DNA of 11,609 nucleotides from JBBSJT01 sp041691015 (GTDB taxonomy: Bacteria > Chlamydiota > Chlamydiia > Chlamydiales > Parachlamydiaceae). Positions 6,965 to 11,609 of this stretch are shown here, piece by piece. The stretch spans positions 1 through 11,609 of the forward strand of contig JBEPVN010000076.1 in assembly GCA_041691015.1 (NCBI GenBank). Reading direction: 5' to 3'. Numbering within the stretch: the first letter of the stretch is position 1; each line of letters starts with the position of its first letter. The translations under genes were made by a program, and so were the position numbers. The notes beneath the pieces were generated by a model. The model had not been told where the DNA came from and made no database searches. It worked only from the letters and a program-made list of their open reading frames with translations.

Positions 6965-7342
6965 ATGGTAGCATTAAATAAGGTATTAATTGCCGGGCGA
7001 TTAACTAGAAAGCCCGAACTTCGGAAAACTCCAAATGGTATTTGCGTCACAGATCTTTTAGTCGCTTTGAATAGGGAGTTTACGACACTTGGTGGAGATC
7101 GTCAGCAGGAAGTTTGTTTTGTCGATGTCGTTGTCTGGGGCAAACAAGCAGAAACTTGCGCCGCATCCCTTGACTGCTCATCGCCTGTTTTGATTGAAGG
7201 GCGTTTGCAACTTGATGTTTGGCACGCAAAAGATGGAGAGAAACGTTGTAAATTACGCGTGGCTGCAGAAAGGGTTCAATTTTTAGAAAAAAGACCGGCA
7301 GTTGAAAAAAATTATGAGCTTGCAGCAAACAACGAATCTTAA
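6965..7342 (+). CDS. ssb: single-stranded DNA-binding protein, short form
   Basis: SSB coats single-stranded DNA in replication, recombination and repair. The OB-fold is clear: LNKVLIAGRL (4-13), ELRKTPNG, CVTDLLVALNR, FVDVVVWGKQAET, IEGRLQLDVW and KLRVAAERVQFL. The FVDVVVWGKQAETC and IEGRLQLDVW segments resemble SSBs of the Planctomycetes-Verrucomicrobia-Chlamydiae group as I remember them. I choose ATG 6965 (AAGGA at 6950-6954, 10-base spacing); an in-frame TTG at 6926 would add 13 residues unlike any SSB N-terminus. The 125-residue protein stops soon after the OB-fold and ends NNES. It lacks the Gly/Pro-rich linker and the acidic DDDIPF-like tip that recruits partner proteins. It may therefore be a second SSB paralogue. 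nrnA follows after 27 bp, probably co-transcribed. Confidence 0.9.
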   Translation: MVALNKVLIAGRLTRKPELRKTPNGICVTDLLVALNREFTTLGGDRQQEVCFVDVVVWGKQAETCAASLDCSSPVLIEGRLQLDVWHAKDGEKRCKLRVAAERVQFLEKRPAVEKNYELAANNES

Positions 7343-7369
7343 ACGTTAATATACTTAATAAGTCTTTTT

Positions 7370-8362
7370 ATGTGGCGCGATATAAAAAAAGTCATACAAC
7401 AGTACCAACATTTTCTTTTGACAACCCACGTAAATCCAGATGGCGACGGGATTGGAGCTGCGACTGCGCTTACAGAGCTTTTGATTTTAATGGGAAAGCA
7501 TGTCACATTTGTGACGGACAGCAAAATACCCTCAAAATTTTCTTTTCTTGATTATCACGGAACACACGAAATTTACGATCCCTCAAATAATTATGAAAAA
7601 ATCCAAGTTATTATTGTATTAGATACTCACAAAAAAGATCGCATCGGGAAAGTGGCCGATCTTTTTGATAATCCAAATATTGTAAAAATCTGTATCGATC
7701 ATCATGAGCTTACCGAAACATTTGCGGATTATTCGGCGATTAATCCAAAAGCCTGCAGTGCAGGAGCTATGATTTATACACTCTATAAAGAATGCGGATA
7801 TGAACTCGATTTCCAAGCAGCTACCGGAATTTATACAAGCGTTATCTGTGATACAGGACGCTTTTCTTATTCATCGACAGATCGAAAAGCTCACAAGATT
7901 GCAGAAGAGTGCATGAAACTTGGGGTAGATCCGGACTTAATGTATTCAAGGCTTTTTCAACATGTTAAGATGCCTCAAATCCGCATGCTTGTAAATGCGC
8001 TTCAAGGGATGGAAACCTATCTTGACAATAGAGTCATTATTGAAACTTTAACGCTTGGCGAACTCGAAAAAATCGGCATTCATCCGATTGAAATTGAAAA
8101 TGCGGATTTGGATTATATCCATGATTTTAATAAATTGATCGAAGATGTGGAGTGCATTGTTCTTTTAAGGGAATTGCCGGGAGGTCATGTTCGTGTTTCT
8201 CTTCGCTCAAGCTTTAATTTGGATATTCGTAAAATTATGGAGCGGCTCGGCGGGGGTGGTCATCGCAACGCAGCCGGCGTTTCAATCCAAGGTTCTTTAG
8301 AAGATGTCAAAAAACAAATCATTACATTGATTGAAGATTTGCTCATCCCTTTGCAATGCTAA
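7370..8362 (+). CDS. nrnA: NrnA-type DHH/DHHA1 phosphoesterase (nanoRNase / pAp phosphatase)
   Basis: This 330-residue cytoplasmic enzyme has the usual length and both domains of the NrnA family, which degrade 2-5-nt RNAs and often dephosphorylate pAp, using Mn2+. DHH-domain metal ligands are visible: HVNPDGD (His20, Asp24, Asp26), Asp85 in VLDTHKK, the DHH triad itself at 110-112, and Asp161 in ICDTGRF. The DHHA1 domain follows, with GGHVRVSLRS and the substrate-binding loop GGGGHRNAAG at 294-303. All catalytic motifs are intact. There is no clear Shine-Dalgarno before ATG 7370. It lies 27 bp after ssb, so the two are probably one transcript. A less specific bifunctional oligoribonuclease/PAP phosphatase name would also fit; the family is certain, the substrate is inferred. 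Confidence 0.9.
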   Translation: MWRDIKKVIQQYQHFLLTTHVNPDGDGIGAATALTELLILMGKHVTFVTDSKIPSKFSFLDYHGTHEIYDPSNNYEKIQVIIVLDTHKKDRIGKVADLFDNPNIVKICIDHHELTETFADYSAINPKACSAGAMIYTLYKECGYELDFQAATGIYTSVICDTGRFSYSSTDRKAHKIAEECMKLGVDPDLMYSRLFQHVKMPQIRMLVNALQGMETYLDNRVIIETLTLGELEKIGIHPIEIENADLDYIHDFNKLIEDVECIVLLRELPGGHVRVSLRSSFNLDIRKIMERLGGGGHRNAAGVSIQGSLEDVKKQIITLIEDLLIPLQC

Positions 8363-8493
8363 CCTTTTTTTTGTAGGTCTTCTGTTAGCGTTCAAAAGGG
8401 AATATATTTTTGGAAGATATTAAATTCCTAATGACTTTTCTTTCTTAAAAGTTGTATGATGCTGTTAGCCAAGTTAATAAGAGGTTAACTAAA

Positions 8494-9534
8494 GTGTCGA
8501 TTGATGTGACTATAGAAAAAGACGAGATACAGAGAATCTTTTCAGGCCTTGCAATAGAGGCTCAAAAACGCCTTCCTGCTACTTTGCCAAGGCCTAAGAA
8601 AAAAGTGATCGTTCTTGCAGGTCCGACAGGATGCGGTAAAAGCGATTTTGCCATGAAGCTTGCAGAAATGATCGGGGGTGAAATCATCTCAGCCGATTCG
8701 ATGCAAGTGTATAAAGGCATGGATATCGGAACTGCAAAACCCTCAAAGGAAGACAGACTCCATATTCCACATCATCTGATTGATATCCGAAACGTTAAGG
8801 ATCAGTTTAATGTGGTCGATTTCTATTATGAAGCAAGGCATTGCTGCCAACTTGTCCATAGCCGTGACAATGTTCCTATTATTGTAGGCGGAGCTGGTTT
8901 TTATATTCATTCTTTAATTTATGGTCCGCCAAGCGGTCCTCCCTCCATTCCGGAACTAAGAAGCGCGCTTGAAAAAGAAATGGAAGATTTGGGGCCGGCC
9001 GCACTTTTTGAGCGTCTTTCAAAACTTGATCCTCAGTATGCAAGCACGATAACCAAAAATGATAAACAAAAAATTGTAAGAGCCCTTGAAATCATTACAT
9101 TAACCGGAAAATTAGTGAGCAAGCTCTCATGGAAAGGTCGTCAAAAACCTTTAAATTATGATTTCCACTGCTGGTTTCTTAATAGACCGCGCGCCCATCT
9201 TTATGAACGCATCGAAAAAAGATGCGATAAAATGATTGAGGAGGGTCTTATTGAAGAAGTGATTCGTCTTGAAAAAGAAGGGATAAGATCTAATTCGTCG
9301 GCAGTGCAAGCTATCGGATATAGGCAAGTTTTGGATTATCTTGCAACTGACAGAACAAAGAAAGACGAAATTACTTTTTTAGACAAATTCAAACAAGCTT
9401 CCAGGAATTATGCAAAAAGACAGGCTACCTGGTTTAAAAAAGAGCTTTTATTTGAAAAAAAAGAAATTGATATGGAATTGCATGATTATGAGGTTATTAT
9501 AGATAGGATTCAAAAAGACTATGAGAGCCTTTAA
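8494..9534 (+). CDS. miaA: MiaA, tRNA dimethylallyltransferase
   Basis: MiaA adds a dimethylallyl group to N6 of A37 in tRNAs that read UNN codons, stabilising codon-anticodon pairing. The P-loop GPTGCGKS is at residues 43-50, followed by SADSMQVYKGMDIGTAKP (66-83), HHLID, FNVVDFYYEA, VGGAGFYIHSLIYG, KIVRALEI, and AIGYRQVLDYL with the later RQATWFKKE. I choose GTG 8494 because AAGAGG (8479-8484) is 9 bases upstream, giving 346 residues; TTG 8452 would give 360 residues but has no ribosome-binding site. No ATG in frame precedes the P-loop. Either start leaves about 35-50 residues before beta-strand 1, longer than in E. coli MiaA. The gene is preceded by an 89-131 bp gap and followed by a rho-independent terminator. 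Confidence 0.94.
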   Translation: MSIDVTIEKDEIQRIFSGLAIEAQKRLPATLPRPKKKVIVLAGPTGCGKSDFAMKLAEMIGGEIISADSMQVYKGMDIGTAKPSKEDRLHIPHHLIDIRNVKDQFNVVDFYYEARHCCQLVHSRDNVPIIVGGAGFYIHSLIYGPPSGPPSIPELRSALEKEMEDLGPAALFERLSKLDPQYASTITKNDKQKIVRALEIITLTGKLVSKLSWKGRQKPLNYDFHCWFLNRPRAHLYERIEKRCDKMIEEGLIEEVIRLEKEGIRSNSSAVQAIGYRQVLDYLATDRTKKDEITFLDKFKQASRNYAKRQATWFKKELLFEKKEIDMELHDYEVIIDRIQKDYESL

Positions 9535-9537
9535 ATT

Positions 9538-9570
9538 AAAATTCTTCTGAAAACAGGAGGATTTTCCTTT
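9538..9570 (+). terminator. rho-independent terminator after miaA
   Basis: A stem of ATTCTTCTG (9541-9549) with CAGGAGGAT (9554-9562) closes an AAAA loop. All nine pairs form, two or so as G-U wobble, and three further A-T pairs extend the base (9538-9540 with 9563-9565). A T-rich tract, TTTTCCTTTCT, runs from the stem base. It begins 3 bases after the miaA stop. Confidence 0.75.
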
Positions 9571-9595
9571 CTAAGAAAATCAAAATAGAGTATTG

Positions 9596-9625
9596 TTGCA
9601 GTCTAAAAACATCAAGATTTAATAT
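9596..9625 (+). promoter_or_regulatory. possible promoter for the coiled-coil gene
   Basis: TTGCAG (9596-9601), the same -35 hexamer as the murG promoter, is followed after 18 bp by TAATAT (9620-9625, 4 of 6). TATATT (9623-9628) is a better -10 but with a 21-bp spacer. A promoter is expected here because the preceding gene ends in a terminator. Confidence 0.35.
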
Positions 9626-9644
9626 ATTTCACAAAGTTGTATCC

Positions 9645-11375
9645 ATGAAACAGTTTGAAAACATCACTTTAAATGAGAACGAGTCTAACTTCCTGTCAGA
9701 AGCTCCAGAACCTGCTGAAAATCTGACTCAAGACGAAGTCGTTTCTAATGCAGAAGACGAAGTTTGCGAAGACGAAACTCTGCACAAAGACGAAATCGCG
9801 ACTGATCACAAAAAGGAAAAGAAAGGCAATTCCCAATATGACTTATTCTTAAATGAATATGAAAAAGTTGAAGGGGTGGAAGCTAAATTGCAAATGACGA
9901 TGGACTTTATGGAGTTTTCGCTAGCTCAAGCCGGCAGTCCTCATTTTAAATCCTTTTGGGACGCAAGAAATATTTGCTTACAGCTTTTTAAAGAAAACAT
10001 CCCGGCTATTTTACGTTCTGAAATGTGGACTAAGTATACGGAATTATCGAAAGAAGCAAGAAGGCTTAAAGAAATCTTAGACGAACAAAGCTCATTTGCC
10101 GCAGAGCAAATAGAAATTGCGATTCAGGCATTAGAAACAGATTTAGATCAAATTGAGCAAAATTTGGAAAAATCAAATCCCGTAGATTTTGGCATTGAAG
10201 CCAAATCATTTGGCGACAGGTATACCTTTTATGATCTCATACAACGCGAACTTAATATTTTAAATACGCAAGCGACACGCATTAATTCTTTAAGAAAAGA
10301 ATTGATCCGTACTGAAATGCGCATCAAAATTAAAAATAAGTTTTTTCAACGCCTCTCTCTTATCGGCGACAAAATTTTTCCAAGACGAAAAGAACTCATT
10401 AAAAATTTAAGTGAACAATTTTCAGCAGATATTGAAGACTTCATTACTGAATATTTTAAAGACAACAAAATCGACGACGCTCTTTTCTTTTTACGAGAAG
10501 AGATCAAGGCTTTACAAGGTCTTGCAAAACTTCTTACACTTAATACGCATTCCTTTACTGAAACACGCATGCGCCTTAGCGACTGCTGGGATAAGCTAAA
10601 AGTTGTGGAAAAAGAGCGCAAGAAAGAACGCGCACAACAAAAAGCATACTACAAAGAAAATGTAGATAGCGTTTTAGAAAAAATTCGTAGCTTTACTGAA
10701 AAGTATGCAGCAGAAGAAATGTCCATTCAAAATGCAAATACTGCGCTTGATGAAATTTCTTCCTTCATGAGAAGCGTCGAACTTGGGCGGGATGAAGTCA
10801 GGTTTTTACGAGAAGAAATGAATCTTGCAAGAAAACCGATTTTTGACAAGATGAAACTTGCTGAGGACGAAAGACAGCTTGAAGAAGTTAAGCGGGAAGT
10901 AGAAAAGAAAAAAGCTTTTGAAGACTTAAAATTAGAAGTTGAATCGCTTCTTGAAAATAGCCGCACTTTTGATGCAGAAAAAATTGTGTCAGAGCGTGAT
11001 CTTTTGATTGAAAAAATTAGCAATGCTAAAATCACTAAATTAGAAAAGAACGACCTTGAAAAACGTCTTAAAACTTTACGCGATATTATCAGCGACAAAA
11101 AAGAAGAAGCGATGATGTCTTTATCAGATGATGATAAACAAGCGCTCATCCAATTGACAACTGTTCTAAATCAAAGAAAAGAACGCCGCCTCGAAATCAA
11201 AAACCAACTCGATACTTTACGCAAAGCAAATGGCTCTTCAGGATTTGATTTTGAACAAGCTATGCTGAATAATGAATTGATCAATGATGAAAAAGAACGC
11301 TACGCTAAGATGGATCATGGCGTTAAAGAGATTGAAGCTTTAATCTCCGACCTCAAACGAAAAGTCAAAATTTAA
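9645..11375 (+). CDS. conserved coiled-coil hypothetical protein, 576 aa
   Basis: The function is unknown. The protein is highly charged and nearly all helical, with no signal peptide or membrane segment. Residues 1-60 are an acidic, low-complexity tail rich in E, D and N. A compact region (about 62-140) contains FWDARNICLQLF and MWTKYTELSKEARRLKEIL. Long coiled-coil candidates follow at about 140-175, 300-345, 395-485 and 505-575, with heptad-like runs of K, E, R and L. The composition recalls a scaffold or SMC-like rod, but no ATPase motif is present. I recall a coiled-coil hypothetical of similar size near miaA in Chlamydia, so this may be its orthologue; that is memory-based and untested. 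The ATG has no Shine-Dalgarno in the 20 bases upstream. The terminal repeat array begins 6 bases after its stop. Confidence 0.85.
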   Translation: MKQFENITLNENESNFLSEAPEPAENLTQDEVVSNAEDEVCEDETLHKDEIATDHKKEKKGNSQYDLFLNEYEKVEGVEAKLQMTMDFMEFSLAQAGSPHFKSFWDARNICLQLFKENIPAILRSEMWTKYTELSKEARRLKEILDEQSSFAAEQIEIAIQALETDLDQIEQNLEKSNPVDFGIEAKSFGDRYTFYDLIQRELNILNTQATRINSLRKELIRTEMRIKIKNKFFQRLSLIGDKIFPRRKELIKNLSEQFSADIEDFITEYFKDNKIDDALFFLREEIKALQGLAKLLTLNTHSFTETRMRLSDCWDKLKVVEKERKKERAQQKAYYKENVDSVLEKIRSFTEKYAAEEMSIQNANTALDEISSFMRSVELGRDEVRFLREEMNLARKPIFDKMKLAEDERQLEEVKREVEKKKAFEDLKLEVESLLENSRTFDAEKIVSERDLLIEKISNAKITKLEKNDLEKRLKTLRDIISDKKEEAMMSLSDDDKQALIQLTTVLNQRKERRLEIKNQLDTLRKANGSSGFDFEQAMLNNELINDEKERYAKMDHGVKEIEALISDLKRKVKI

Positions 11376-11381
11376 TCCGCG

Positions 11382-11464
11382 GTTTGTAGCGTAGGCTTTA
11401 GCCTTAAGTTTGTTTGTAGCGTAGGCTTTAGCCTTAAGTTTGTTTGTAGCGTAGGCTTTAGCCT
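11382..11464. repeat. 30-bp direct repeats, two full copies and one partial
   Basis: Units run 11382-11411, 11412-11441 and, for the first 23 bases, 11442-11464. The full copies are identical. Each begins GTTTGTAGCG and contains the small palindrome AGGCTTTAGCCT (11393-11404, 11423-11434, 11453-11464). A GTAG tetranucleotide precedes each palindrome, as in REP elements. There are no spacers between copies, so this is not a CRISPR array. The last copy leads straight into the large inverted repeat. Confidence 0.9.
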
Positions 11465-11609
11465 GCGTTTGTCTGCAAGGGCTTTAGCCCTTGTTTGTTT
11501 TTGAGGGTTTTAACCCTCAATTATTAAGATCATAATCGAGGGTTAAAACCCTCAAAAACAAACAAGGGCTAAAGCCCTTGCAAACAAACGCAGGCTAAAG
11601 CCTACGCTA
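11447..11609. repeat. large nested inverted repeat, 78-bp arms, cut by the window end
   Basis: The left arm (11447-11524) and right arm (11532-11609) are complementary at 76 of 78 positions around a 7-base loop centred on 11528; mismatches are at 11473/11583 and 11519/11537. Each arm contains three smaller palindromes: AGGCTTTAGCCT (11453-11464; partner 11592-11603), CAAGGGCTTTAGCCCTTG (11476-11493; partner 11563-11580) and one based on GAGGGTTTTAACCCTC (11503-11518; partner 11538-11553), separated by GTTTG-like linkers. The right arm is still matching at the last base, so the structure probably continues. It could end transcription from both sides, cap mRNA 3' ends, or be a cluster of REP-like elements. 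Confidence 0.93.

Noticed and set aside
8363..8401. Terminator after nrnA (CCTTTT paired with AAAAGG)
   Set aside because: The stem is only six weak pairs around a loop of over 20 bases, with the T-run in the 5' arm.
8456..8488. Short leader peptide MMLLAKLIRG before miaA
   Set aside because: Ten codons with no Shine-Dalgarno and no attenuator structure nearby; most likely chance.
10727..11149. Minus-strand open frame of 140 codons
   Set aside because: It lies opposite the coiled-coil gene and is a Ser/Phe-rich mirror of its Lys/Glu codons, with no ribosome-binding site.
11382..11464. CRISPR array
   Set aside because: The 30-bp units are joined directly with no unique spacers, and the array passes into a palindrome.

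Overview
The window looks like chromosomal DNA from a member of the Chlamydiae, probably an environmental, Parachlamydiales-type lineage rather than Chlamydia itself. Three things point there. First, one reading frame encodes MurC fused to D-Ala-D-Ala ligase, an arrangement known from chlamydiae. Second, the genes run murG, murC/ddl, ftsQ-like, cutA, then miaA and a long coiled-coil hypothetical, close to the order I recall from Chlamydia. Third, the DNA is AT-rich. The assignment rests on recognition of protein motifs and gene order, not on a database search.

Layout. (1) Bases 1-2145 are an accessory block: a minus-strand unknown protein (115-771), a divergent small unknown protein (833-1072) and a 258-residue unknown protein (1181-1957). 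All three have the same ribosome-binding context, ATCAAGGA just before the ATG. The 258-residue gene lies between three 10-bp tandem repeats (1053-1082) and a long inverted repeat (2042-2122) that carry a related CTAG-centred motif. In Chlamydia, ftsW usually precedes murG; here these unknowns take its place. (2) Bases 2146-6850 are a tight peptidoglycan and division operon: murG, murC/ddl, an FtsQ/DivIB-like protein and cutA. Gaps are at most 7 bp, with one 11-bp overlap. A good promoter partly built from the inverted repeat sits so close to murG that the mRNA may be nearly leaderless. (3) Bases 6965-8362 hold a short SSB without the usual acidic tip, followed by an NrnA-type DHH phosphoesterase. 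(4) Bases 8494-9534 encode MiaA, ended by a convincing rho-independent terminator. (5) Bases 9645-11375 encode a 576-residue charged, coiled-coil protein of unknown function. (6) Bases 11376-11609 are a nested palindromic repeat: direct 30-bp repeats lead into a 78-bp-arm inverted repeat that runs off the end of the window. Its elements resemble REP sequences of the kind mobilised by RAYT (Y1) transposases.

How the genes work together: MurC and Ddl make the UDP-MurNAc-peptide precursor steps, MurG makes lipid II, and the FtsQ-like protein is a single-pass periplasmic division protein. The cluster therefore joins precursor synthesis to septal function. SSB, NrnA and MiaA are DNA, nanoRNA and tRNA housekeeping. 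No rRNA, tRNA, CRISPR array or intact transposase gene was seen. No gene-free stretch exceeds about 235 bases; the longest is the terminal repeat. The most unusual features are the terminal palindrome and the repeat-bordered unknown gene.
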